DNA from: an uncultured Prochlorococcus sp.
GTDB lineage: Bacteria; Cyanobacteriota; Cyanobacteriia; PCC-6307; Cyanobiaceae
Length of the DNA stretch: 64,000 bases
Reading direction: 5' to 3'
NCBI GenBank assembly: GCA_902564535.1
Contig: CACFBG010000003.1
Coordinates: 51,456 to 115,455 of the forward strand
Part shown: piece by piece, positions 42,126 to 50,811 of the stretch
How positions within the stretch are numbered: position 1 is the stretch's first letter
Layout of the letters: each line of letters opens with the position of its first letter
The notes under the pieces: generated by a model
The model's database searches: none
What the model was told of the DNA's origin: nothing
Seen by the model: the letters and a program-made list of their open reading frames with translations, nothing else
Program-made: the position numbers and the translations under genes

Positions 42126-42960
42126 GCCAATTATTAAATGACAATTTAGGAGCGCTTATCTCAACTTTTTTTTCTAATGAATTAAGATAAAAGCTATTAG
42201 AAGATAAGAAGTTTTTATTCATTATCGCTAGTCCAATACTTCTTTCCTCCGATGGCAAGTAAATAGAAGAAGTTACAAGACCAGCTTTTTGATCAAAATC
42301 TTGATCATCTACATAACTAAGAATTGGTTCATTTACTTTTGCCATGAATTTAGAGGACCATAACATTAATTTCTTTCTTGAAGATCCAGCTCTTGATAAT
42401 TTTGCAATTGATTCTTGACCTAAATAACAACCTTTATCAAGACTTACTATCTCAGATAATCCTAACTCAAAAGGATTATAAGATTGATTAATTTCAAAAG
42501 CTCCTATTGGCAGCCCTTTTGCTAAGCGCCAAGCTTCTACTTCCAATTCAGTCGCCTTTTGAAAAGAATGAAGATTAATAGGTAAATTTGAATTTGGCTC
42601 TAACCAAATAATATTATCCAAAAAGGAAGATAGATTGCTATTAATTACTTGCAGTCTTCTTATAGAATGAGTTGATTGAATACTAACCTTATCTGAAGGA
42701 AATATCATAGAATTAAAAGCTTCTTTAACCTCATTATCATCTCCTCCTATTACCAGTAAAGAAGCTGCATCAGGATTTAGTATTATCTCAAAAATACCTC
42801 GCACTTTTCCAGAAGTAGAAAGCCAACAACTCAAAAAAATCTCCCCATCTTTTTTGTTTAAAACGTTATTTGATGTTTGACCATGCAAAAATTTTCTAGT
42901 TCCTTCTCCTGATAGCCTAATTAAAGGAAATATCTTTTCCCAATACAGATCTAAATACAT
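42112..42960 (-). CDS. YgfZ/GcvT-like folate-binding protein
   Basis: GTRKFLHGQTSNNV, C-terminal DKGCYLGQESIAKLSRAGSSRKKLM (K-x-C-Y-x-G-Q-E motif). Confidence 0.88.
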   Translation of the reverse strand: MYLDLYWEKIFPLIRLSGEGTRKFLHGQTSNNVLNKKDGEIFLSCWLSTSGKVRGIFEIILNPDAASLLVIGGDDNEVKEAFNSMIFPSDKVSIQSTHSIRRLQVINSNLSSFLDNIIWLEPNSNLPINLHSFQKATELEVEAWRLAKGLPIGAFEINQSYNPFELGLSEIVSLDKGCYLGQESIAKLSRAGSSRKKLMLWSSKFMAKVNEPILSYVDDQDFDQKAGLVTSSIYLPSEERSIGLAIMNKNFLSSNSFYLNSLEKKVEISAPKLSFNNWLSLC

Positions 42961-42969
42961 TTTAATTAA

Positions 42970-43554
42970 TCAAGAAAGTCTTTGAGATTTAGCAACAATT
43001 TCCTCTAGAGAGAAAAGAGATATAAGTTCTATTGCTTCTTTTTTCATAGCCAATTTCCCACCTTCCTGACGATCTACAATTGTTACTATTTTATCAATTA
43101 AGTAGCCAGCATTACGAAGTTGAATAACAGCCTTTAAAGCCGATCCTCCAGAAGTGACAACATCCTCCAGAACGGTTATCCATGAACCCGAAGGTGGTAG
43201 TGGACCCTCAAGCCATTGGCCAGTGCCATGACCTTTTGGTTCCTTCCTAACAATCAAAGCATCTAATGGCCTTCCAGAAAGTGCTGCATACATAGCAACA
43301 CCACTCACCAATGGATCTGCACCAAGTGTTAGTCCTGCAACAGCAACTGATTTCGATTCAACCCTTTCTAATAAAGCCTCACTCAACAATTTGAGTCCAA
43401 ATCCACTCAAGCTCAAAGGCTTGCAATTGACATAATGATTACTCTTAACTCCTGAAGACAGAGTGAAATCACCATATTTATATGCCTTGGCAGCCAAAAG
43501 ACTTAAAAGCTTCTCTCTTAAAGCATTTGATTCATGAGAGAGGGAGTTCATCAT
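42970..43554 (-). CDS. pyrE: Orotate phosphoribosyltransferase
   Basis: [53 protein letters not shown] motif; internal Met start preferred over ORF start at 43656. Confidence 0.93.
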   Translation of the reverse strand: MMNSLSHESNALREKLLSLLAAKAYKYGDFTLSSGVKSNHYVNCKPLSLSGFGLKLLSEALLERVESKSVAVAGLTLGADPLVSGVAMYAALSGRPLDALIVRKEPKGHGTGQWLEGPLPPSGSWITVLEDVVTSGGSALKAVIQLRNAGYLIDKIVTIVDRQEGGKLAMKKEAIELISLFSLEEIVAKSQRLS

Positions 43555-43673
43555 TGTTTTTACTAAGGAATGCTTTAAGTTCGGGATATTTGAGAATGAA
43601 GCCAGACTATTTATTATTCTTTTGGTGGACCTCAAAATACTTGAAGTTCTGCACAAGACAATTCATCTTTCAA

Positions 43674-43746
43674 GGGGGATTAGCAATCTGGTGAATGCAC
43701 CGAACTCATAATTCGGCTAAGGAGAGTTCGATCCTCTCATCCCCCA
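43674..43746 (+). tRNA. tRNA-Met (anticodon CAT)
   Basis: Acceptor GGGGGAT/ATCCCCC, anticodon arm CCGAA-CTCATAA-TTCGG, T arm GAGAG-TTCGATC-CTCTC, discriminator A; short 3-bp D stem; anticodon stem lacks initiator-type GGG/CCC. Confidence 0.88.
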
Positions 43747-43758
43747 TTAAACCCTTTA

Positions 43759-45042
43759 ATGCGTTTCATTTTTCTAGTTATATTGATTGCCTTACCAGCT
43801 TTCTTTGCTGCTGGAGAAGTATCTCTTTTAAGGCTTCGACCAAGTCGTGTTCAAAGACTAGTTGAAGAGGGCCGTTCAGGAGCTCAAGCAATCAAAAGGC
43901 TGCAAAAACGTTTACGTAGAGCTTTAATCATTGCCCAACTAGGTGGAACATTAGCCCTAATAGCAATCGGTTGGACTGGCAAAGGCATGGCAATGAGGTT
44001 CTGGCCTAGAGATATTGAATTAAGTCGTTATTGGGATTTAGGCCTATTTCTAGTCATTGTTTTATTTGCGACTCTTCTAGGAGGATTACTTCCAAAAGCC
44101 CTCGTATTAAATCGACCAGAGACTGCGGCACTCAAACTTGCTCCGCTTTTAGAAGCAGTGATGAGTTTTCTTGCTCCACTTTTAACCCTTTTGGAAACTA
44201 TCGCCGCAATGTTATTTCGCCTAGTTGGCTTAAATGCACAATGGGATTCATTAGTGCCTGCATTATCAGCAGAAGAACTAGAGACCCTTATTGAAACTGG
44301 TGGAGTAACAGGTTTACGTCCTGATGAAAGAAATATCCTTGAAGGAGTATTTGCTCTAAGAGATACACAAGTCCGAGAAGTAATGGTTCCTCGTTCAGGA
44401 ATGGTCACACTTCCAATTAATGGAAATTTTTCAGATTTAATGAAAGAAGTTCATCTAACAAGGCATGCAAGATTTCCTGTAATAGGAGAATCTTTAGATG
44501 ATGTACGAGGAGTTATTGACTTAAGAGAACTAGCTGAACAAATTTCTAGAGGTTCCATGAAAGCAGAAACCCTATTAGAGCCTTATCTGCAACCAGCCCA
44601 AATGGTTTTAGAAAGAAGTTCTTTAGCTGAAATTCTTCCATTATTTAGAAGCGGTCAACCTTTGCTATTAGTTGTAGATGAACATGGTGGCACTGAAGGA
44701 TTAGTTACAGCAGCAGATCTAACTGGAGAAATAGTAGGTGATGATATCGAACCAGATAATCAGTCTCCTGAACTTGAACAAATAGCTAATCAACCTAATA
44801 AATGGATAGTTGCTGGGGAGCTTGAAATAATTGAATTAAATCGTCAATTAAGACTCGAACTACCAGAAGCTAATGACCACCATACCCTTGCAGGCTTTCT
44901 TTTAGAGAAACTTCAACATGTGCCTTCCAATGGGGAATGTTTTATATATGAAGGTATTAAATTTGAGATTAATCAAATGAATGGCCCCAGGATAGAGCGT
45001 GTCAAATTAACCTTAAATAGAGAGGCGAGTGAGGCAACTTGA
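43759..45042 (+). CDS. CNNM/CBS-domain hemolysin-family membrane protein (TlyC/CorC-like)
   Basis: DUF21-type TM region then RDTQVREVMVPRSGMVTL, CBS pair, VDEHGGTEGLVTAADLTGEIVGDD. Confidence 0.9.
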   Translation: MRFIFLVILIALPAFFAAGEVSLLRLRPSRVQRLVEEGRSGAQAIKRLQKRLRRALIIAQLGGTLALIAIGWTGKGMAMRFWPRDIELSRYWDLGLFLVIVLFATLLGGLLPKALVLNRPETAALKLAPLLEAVMSFLAPLLTLLETIAAMLFRLVGLNAQWDSLVPALSAEELETLIETGGVTGLRPDERNILEGVFALRDTQVREVMVPRSGMVTLPINGNFSDLMKEVHLTRHARFPVIGESLDDVRGVIDLRELAEQISRGSMKAETLLEPYLQPAQMVLERSSLAEILPLFRSGQPLLLVVDEHGGTEGLVTAADLTGEIVGDDIEPDNQSPELEQIANQPNKWIVAGELEIIELNRQLRLELPEANDHHTLAGFLLEKLQHVPSNGECFIYEGIKFEINQMNGPRIERVKLTLNREASEAT

Positions 45043-45070
45043 TACCTAAAAAATCATCCATACCAATCAT

Positions 45071-46084
45071 GTGGATCCAATGACAGCTCAAATGGAACCA
45101 GTAAAAGTTGGAGTTATAGGAATCGGCAACATGGGTTGGCATCATGCTCGAGTCCTTAGTTTGCTAAAAGATGCAGAACTTGTAGGAGTTGCGGACCCAG
45201 ATCCTGATCGGAGGCAACTGGCTCAAGAGCAATTCGAATGCAATTGTTTTAAAGATTATCAAAGTCTTTTTAATGAAGTTGAGGCTGTTTGTATTGCTGT
45301 CCCAACGCTTCTTCATCACAAAGTAGGGCTTTGCTGTCTCGAAGCTGGAAAACATGTATTAATCGAAAAACCAATTGCGGCAAGCCAAGATGAAGCCTCT
45401 TCATTAATTTCAGCAGCTAACAAGGCAGGTCGATTGCTTCAAGTAGGGCATATCGAAAGATTTAATCCAGCATTCAGAGAGCTCATAAAGGTTGTTGCAA
45501 ATGAGGAAGTAGTAGTACTTGAAGCCCGACGGCATAGTCCTCATGCTGAAAGAGCGAATGATGTATCAGTAGTTTTAGATTTGATGATTCATGATCTGGA
45601 CCTTGTACTTGAACTAGCGAGAGCTCCTGTAATTAAACTTGCAGCAGTAGGAGGTAGTAGCTCTGGAGGTCCACTTGATTATGTAAACGCAACTCTAGGC
45701 TTCTCAAATGGGGTAATAGCTAGTTTAAGTGCTAGTAAAATGAGTCATAGAAAAATTAGAAGCCTTAGTGCTCATTGCAAAGGGAGCCTTGTTGAGACTG
45801 ATTTTCTTAATCATTCATTAAATATTCATAGACGCGCACATGAATGGTATTCAGCTGATCACGGTGAAATTTTATATAGGAATGACGGCTTTATTGAAGA
45901 AGTCAGCACAACTTCCATAGAACCCCTTTACGCGGAACTGGAACACTTTCTTCAATGTGTAAGAGGTAGAGAAATACCCGCAGTTGATGGAGAGCAAGCC
46001 TCCAGAGCCCTCAGATTGGCTGATTTAATAGAAAATGCAGTAGATCATCCAGGGAAGGGGTTATCCCTCCCTGAAGCGATTTAA
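45071..46084 (+). CDS. Gfo/Idh/MocA family oxidoreductase
   Basis: VGVIGIGNMGWHHARVLSLLKDAELVGVADPD, AGKHVLIEKPIA, MIHDLDLVLEL. Confidence 0.9.
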   Translation: MDPMTAQMEPVKVGVIGIGNMGWHHARVLSLLKDAELVGVADPDPDRRQLAQEQFECNCFKDYQSLFNEVEAVCIAVPTLLHHKVGLCCLEAGKHVLIEKPIAASQDEASSLISAANKAGRLLQVGHIERFNPAFRELIKVVANEEVVVLEARRHSPHAERANDVSVVLDLMIHDLDLVLELARAPVIKLAAVGGSSSGGPLDYVNATLGFSNGVIASLSASKMSHRKIRSLSAHCKGSLVETDFLNHSLNIHRRAHEWYSADHGEILYRNDGFIEEVSTTSIEPLYAELEHFLQCVRGREIPAVDGEQASRALRLADLIENAVDHPGKGLSLPEAI

Positions 46085-46135
46085 GTCTTACTCTTCAAGT
46101 TTTAACCCTTAAGAGTTTTTTATCAGTGCAGGTTT

Positions 46136-46279
46136 TTAACGGAATCCAACTGCTGCTTGCCAAACAAAAACAAGCAAAAAAAAGAAAATTGGAATCAGTG
46201 GTAAAACATCCACTGTTGGAGCAAAGGCCCGATATGCCTCAGGCAGTTGAGCGAAAAGATCAAGAGTCAAAGCTGCCAT
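46136..46279 (-). CDS. psbK: Photosystem II protein K (not in supplied ORF track)
   Basis: Translated [47 protein letters not shown], 47 aa, directly downstream of tgt. Confidence 0.95.
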   Translation of the reverse strand: MAALTLDLFAQLPEAYRAFAPTVDVLPLIPIFFFLLVFVWQAAVGFR

Positions 46280-46311
46280 TCCCAAAAAAGAAATTCATAT
46301 ATCAAAGAAAA

Positions 46312-47430
46312 CTACCACGTGTGATGTGAATCTGAGCTTTTATTCCATGGAGCGAAATCCTCTGAAAAACTTCCTTCCAGAATTGATTGGCTCATTGCTT
46401 TGGTAAAACGGATCAAATTAGTAAGGTTGTGCAAGCTCAAAAGGCTTAATCCAAGCAGTTCTTCGCTACGAATCAAATGATGTAAATATGCCCTTGTATA
46501 AAAAGTACAAGCTTCGCAATTACAGGTTTTATCTAAAGGTTGAAAATCATTTCGAAAACGAGCATTCCTCAAATTCCATCTTTCGTCTCGAACCAAAGCA
46601 GTCCCATGGCGACCCAACCTAGTAGGAATAACACAATCAAAAAGATCTACTCCATTTGCAACTGCGACAGCCATTTCCTTCAAAGACCCAATTCCCATTA
46701 AGTATCTTGGTTTCTCATAAGGCAGCAAAGGCATCAAATTCCTAACTATCGAATGGATTTCAGTGACTGGCTCTCCAACGCTCACTCCTCCAATAGCAAT
46801 TCCTGGTAAATCACAATCACTTACAAACTTGGCACAGTGCTCTCGCAAATGAGGGAAGCATCCTCCTTGAACAATGCCAAAAAGCGCCTGATCAGATCTT
46901 GTATGAGCTTCAATACAATGCTTTAACCAGGTGTTTGTTCTATTACAAGCATCTTTAACATCATTCTCTGTCGCAGGATAAGAAGGGCATTGATCAAAAG
47001 CCATTATTATGTCTGCTCCTAAAGCCATTTGGATCTGAATAGCTTTTTTAGGAGTTAATTCAATTTTCTTGCCATTACGAGGATTCTTAAAAGAAACACC
47101 ATGATCATTAATCTGATTTAATTTAGACAAGCTAAAAACTTGAAAACCACCAGAATCAGTCAGGATTGGTCCATCCCAAGCCATGAAGTCATGAAGACCT
47201 CCAGCTTCTGAGACAACACTTTCACCAGGCTGAATATGTAAATGGTATGTGTTTGATAAAACAATATTTGCACCAGTACTTTTCAACTGTTGTGATGTTA
47301 TGCCTTTAACTGTTCCCAATGTCCCCACAGGCATAAATGTAGGGGTACTTATAATTCCATGAGGAGTAGAAAAAGTTCCTGTTCTGGCATCTGTATTGGA
47401 ACAATTAGCTTTGATCTGGAAATTAAACAC
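46312..47430 (-). CDS. tgt: Queuine/preQ1 tRNA-guanine transglycosylase
   Basis: [65 protein letters not shown]. Confidence 0.95.
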   Translation of the reverse strand: MFNFQIKANCSNTDARTGTFSTPHGIISTPTFMPVGTLGTVKGITSQQLKSTGANIVLSNTYHLHIQPGESVVSEAGGLHDFMAWDGPILTDSGGFQVFSLSKLNQINDHGVSFKNPRNGKKIELTPKKAIQIQMALGADIIMAFDQCPSYPATENDVKDACNRTNTWLKHCIEAHTRSDQALFGIVQGGCFPHLREHCAKFVSDCDLPGIAIGGVSVGEPVTEIHSIVRNLMPLLPYEKPRYLMGIGSLKEMAVAVANGVDLFDCVIPTRLGRHGTALVRDERWNLRNARFRNDFQPLDKTCNCEACTFYTRAYLHHLIRSEELLGLSLLSLHNLTNLIRFTKAMSQSILEGSFSEDFAPWNKSSDSHHTW

Positions 47431-47521
47431 TTAAAAAACCGTAAATATGCTTTGCAATAATTAAAATCTAAAATTTAATCATAAAGGATTTAGATTTAGA
47501 TCAAAGAAAGGAGGTGTAAAA

Positions 47522-48289
47522 CTGAAAAATCAACACTGGCTAAATGATTTTGCAGGTGCATGGATATTTTATTCAATTTTACCTAAAATCCCCTTTATAA
47601 AAGAAAGCTTTTATCGAATAGCTAGATTTGCTCCCATCATAGGATTAATAATTAGCAGTCTTCAGAGTCTTGTATGGCTGATATTAAATAAAACTGACTG
47701 GTCATACCAAGCTAATGCTTTCTGCACAATAGCTTTTGGCATCTGGATTACTGGAGGTCTTCATATTGATGGACTTATGGATACATCTGACGGGATTGCC
47801 GCTGGGAAAGGGAAATGCCTAATGGCAATGAGAGATAGCACTATTGGAGCAAGTGGGATTATAAGTATTTTGATTGTCATCTTAATCCAAGTTGGATCTT
47901 TAATACAACTTAAAATATATGCACCTACAATATTAATGATATCAAGTTTCTTTGGAAGATTCTCTCCACTTATAGCGATAAATAATTATAACTATCTACA
48001 TTCACAAGGACTAGGATTACTTCACAAACAAAACTGGGAGGGAATTCGCAAGGAAAGCATTCCTACTTTAATATTTTTTTTAATCATAATGGCTATGATT
48101 CTTTTAGCATTAGAACCAACTATTAAATTAAAGATATTTTATTGTTTCATACTCAGTTTTTTATCAAGTTATATCACTCCAATTATACTGGGCAAGAAAT
48201 TAGATGGGCATAGTGGAGATTCTTATGGAGCATCTGTTGTGATAACCGAAACTGCTGCACTATTATTATCAGCACTAATACTAAGTTAA
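47522..48289 (+). CDS. cobS: Adenosylcobinamide-GDP ribazoletransferase (cobalamin synthase), inferred CTG start
   Basis: Reading frame extends upstream of listed ORF: LKNQHWLNDFAGAWIFYSILPKIPFIKESFYRIARFAPIIGLII...GGLHIDGLMDTSDGIAAGKGKCLMAMRDSTIGASG; GGAGG Shine-Dalgarno at 47510-47514. Confidence 0.85.
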   Translation: MKNQHWLNDFAGAWIFYSILPKIPFIKESFYRIARFAPIIGLIISSLQSLVWLILNKTDWSYQANAFCTIAFGIWITGGLHIDGLMDTSDGIAAGKGKCLMAMRDSTIGASGIISILIVILIQVGSLIQLKIYAPTILMISSFFGRFSPLIAINNYNYLHSQGLGLLHKQNWEGIRKESIPTLIFFLIIMAMILLALEPTIKLKIFYCFILSFLSSYITPIILGKKLDGHSGDSYGASVVITETAALLLSALILS

Positions 48290-49414
48290 ATACAAGACAA
48301 ATCCATTGCCATTACCAGGTAATTTCGAATCAAAATCGCTTGGAATATCAAGTAATTCCAGAGAACCTCCCATCTCTTCTGCCAATGTCCTTGCCAACGC
48401 TAGTCCTGTTCCACTACCAGGCTTATTATCACTATTAAGTCCTCTAAATCCTTGATCAAAAATCCTTGCACGATCTTCTAAGCTAATTGGCTCTCCCTCA
48501 TCCCAAACACATAATCCTTCATCACTTAAATGAAGTCCAATTGAAGATAATTTATCACTATATATAAATGCATTCTCCAATAAATTAGCTACTATTTCTG
48601 CAATTATTCCTTCTTCTAAAGGCCGAACTTTTTCTGCCCATTGAGGCCAACGTGAAGGTCCTATCCATTGTCTACCTTGTAGTTTTGCCCTCGCAGCAGC
48701 TCTATCAATCAAAGGTTCAATTAAAGATCTAAAGTTTAAAGATGAGTTGTCTGACAAAACTGGAGGGAGTAATAACGGTGTTGGGCTCTCAGACTTGGAA
48801 GGCAATTTATCTTGGCTTAATAAATCCAATGCAGATATATATCTATTTAATTGTTCTTGTTCAATTATGAGACTTTCTACTAAATCTCGATCTTTATTAT
48901 CAGGACCAATTCGTCTAAGCAAAAGCTGGGCATATGTTCTTAAAGCTGTCAGAGGATTGCGAAGTTGATGAACCAAAAAGCCAATTTGCTCACCTTTTTG
49001 TGAGAGCTCTTCCATAAGCCTCTTTTTATCAAGCTCTAAGCCAAGGCAATGAGCCAGTGAAAAGGCAGCTGCTTGTAGACGCTGATCTAATGAATCAGAC
49101 CATGTTTCATCACTAGGAACTCTTTCAACTCTTAGAACTCCAAGCAAAATCGAACCATCTTGCAAGGGATACCATCTCCTATCTGAAGATGGTGCCCTGA
49201 GAGATGGGTCTAATTCAACTGGAGGAAATGCTTTTTCTATACTCGGCCAATGCCCTACAGCCTCTAGCGTTGGGGCCTGGTCATCTCTTGATTGAGCTAT
49301 ATAAACGACTAAAGAATCAATTTCAGACTCAAACTTAAAGCTTGTTAGCTGCTGATTAACCAAATTTAGAAACCTTTCCGATAACTGCATAGGAATGGCT
49401 TTGGGAATGGTCAC
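48281..49414 (-). CDS. Sensor histidine kinase (GAF-like sensor region; Hik2/chloroplast sensor kinase-like)
   Basis: H-box LVHQLRNPLTALRTYAQLLLRRI, N-box IVANLLENAFIYSD, G-box GSGTGLALARTLAEEMGG. Confidence 0.85.
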   Translation of the reverse strand: MTIPKAIPMQLSERFLNLVNQQLTSFKFESEIDSLVVYIAQSRDDQAPTLEAVGHWPSIEKAFPPVELDPSLRAPSSDRRWYPLQDGSILLGVLRVERVPSDETWSDSLDQRLQAAAFSLAHCLGLELDKKRLMEELSQKGEQIGFLVHQLRNPLTALRTYAQLLLRRIGPDNKDRDLVESLIIEQEQLNRYISALDLLSQDKLPSKSESPTPLLLPPVLSDNSSLNFRSLIEPLIDRAAARAKLQGRQWIGPSRWPQWAEKVRPLEEGIIAEIVANLLENAFIYSDKLSSIGLHLSDEGLCVWDEGEPISLEDRARIFDQGFRGLNSDNKPGSGTGLALARTLAEEMGGSLELLDIPSDFDSKLPGNGNGFVLYLT

Positions 49415-49479
49415 CTAAAAGATCGGCAGGGGCAAGTGTGGGAAAATTCAAAAAAAAGTATTAAGATGATTTTATAGAC

Positions 49480-49550
49480 CAGGAAACACCTCTCAAGTGA
49501 GGGGAAACTCAAAATCAACTCAGATGAGTTGCACTCAGTGTGCAACTAAA
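49480..49550 (+). ncRNA. Candidate Yfr2-family (cyano-1 motif) small RNA
   Basis: Paired AGGAAACACCTCTC-AA-GTGAGGGGAAACTC element after an AT-rich -10-like TTTTATAG, then AGTTGCAC-TCAGT-GTGCAACT hairpin; family identity recalled, not searched. Confidence 0.45.
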
Positions 49551-49759
49551 ACTACATCAAAGATAGGTATAAAACCTTTTTTAGGTGCCTTGAGTTGTTT
49601 TTGAATTAAATTTTCGTCTATGTATGGACGATCAATGTTCTTCAAGGCCTGCTGACGCTTTGACGTCTCAAAACTCGTCATTATCAGAGCGAGTTTTTTT
49701 AAGGAAGGCACATAAGCCATCCCTGATTTCCCTTTCAAACTCATTCAGGAATTTCTTCT

Positions 49760-50128
49760 ATGTCAAAAAAACGTAAGCGCATTAGCCGTAGGAGGCTTGC
49801 AGGTCAAAGAGTTCTGGCACATGTCCCTATTTTTCATATAGGAACAGGCGAACATAAGCCTGTAACTGCTGCGCGTCGTTACATCGCTGAACAAGGATTA
49901 AATTCTCCTGCGATACTGAACGTAAGAAGAAACGAACACACTACAGATCGCTTCTTTTGGGGAGAAAAAGGTTTATTTAGTGCTCAATATGCAGAAGAAA
50001 ATCATTTTCTATTCCCTTCTTTGAGAACAATAGTAGATGGTATAGGTGAAGAATATATCTTTGAAGGCCTTGAGCTTACAGCAGATGACTGGGAGGAAAT
50101 AGAAGAATATGAATATGCATTTGTTTAA
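49760..50128 (+). CDS. DUF3155 family cyanobacterial protein
   Basis: MSKKRKRISRRRLAGQRVLAHVPIFHIGTGEHKPVTAARRYIAEQGL. Confidence 0.75.
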   Translation: MSKKRKRISRRRLAGQRVLAHVPIFHIGTGEHKPVTAARRYIAEQGLNSPAILNVRRNEHTTDRFFWGEKGLFSAQYAEENHFLFPSLRTIVDGIGEEYIFEGLELTADDWEEIEEYEYAFV

Positions 50129-50138
50129 TGCTAATAAG

Positions 50139-50744
50139 TTAATTTAACCAAGCTTTTAAAGTCAAACTAATTCTGCTCGATGCCTCAATTGGGATTTCAT
50201 GTCCCCCATTAAAGGCAAATAACTCTACAAATATATTTTGTTTGTTTAAATCATTAAACAAAGCTTCAGAAGCACTGAAGGGAACTATTTCGTCCATAGT
50301 TCCATGAGTCATAAATATTTTTGGCCTATGAGAGGGTGGACGCCAACCAGGATGAGGATAAGAACTGCATGCGATTATTCCTCCCACAGGCATTTCGCAA
50401 CAAGCCCCTAAGGCCATTGCTCCACCCTGAGAAAAGCCCAAAACAATTGTTTTGGATAAAGATATTTCTTTAGTCTCAAGAGCCTTAAGACGACTTTTTA
50501 AATTCTCAATGGCTAAAGGTACAGAAGCCCAATCAGCAGGAAATAATTTATACCACTGCCTTCCTACATTGTCTGGGTGAAGTTCAGGAGCTCTTAAAGC
50601 GACTAATTCCAATCTTTGATCAACAGAATGGATTAATTCCTCTCCTAAAGGAACTAAATCGTGAAAATCTGCTCCCCAACCATGGAGTAATACCAAGCGA
50701 AAAGAAGCTGTTTCGTCACCGAATCTTAGTAAGTCTGAATCCAT
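50139..50744 (-). CDS. Carboxylesterase/phospholipase-like alpha/beta hydrolase
   Basis: LLHGWGADFHDLVPLGEEL, VLGFSQGGAMALGAC (GxSxG), MTHGTMDEIVP, GGHEIP. Confidence 0.85.
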   Translation of the reverse strand: MDSDLLRFGDETASFRLVLLHGWGADFHDLVPLGEELIHSVDQRLELVALRAPELHPDNVGRQWYKLFPADWASVPLAIENLKSRLKALETKEISLSKTIVLGFSQGGAMALGACCEMPVGGIIACSSYPHPGWRPPSHRPKIFMTHGTMDEIVPFSASEALFNDLNKQNIFVELFAFNGGHEIPIEASSRISLTLKAWLN

Positions 50745-50775
50745 GCAAGCAATTTGCCTATTAAATGCGTAAGTT

Positions 50776-50811
50776 AGCCATCTAAAAACATAAAGGACTT
50801 TTTAGATGGCT
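50776..50811 (+). promoter_or_regulatory. Hairpin in purH leader sequestering the start codon
   Basis: Perfect 13-bp inverted repeat AGCCATCTAAAAA-cataaaggac-TTTTTAGATGGCT; ATG at 50806 lies in the 3' arm, SD-like AAAGGA in the loop. Confidence 0.6.

Noticed and set aside
43674-43746. Integration-site role for the tRNA-Met gene
   Set aside because: No integrase, direct repeat of the tRNA 3' end or foreign gene block is seen beside it.
46126-46329. Plus-strand 67-aa [24 protein letters not shown]...
   Set aside because: Antisense to psbK, no recognisable family, composition is that of a shadow ORF.
49535-49744. Minus-strand 69-aa ORF MSLKGKSGMAYVPSLKKLALIM...
   Set aside because: Overlaps a likely plus-strand terminator and the candidate sRNA; no clear Shine-Dalgarno. 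Not excluded as a real small gene, but unsupported.
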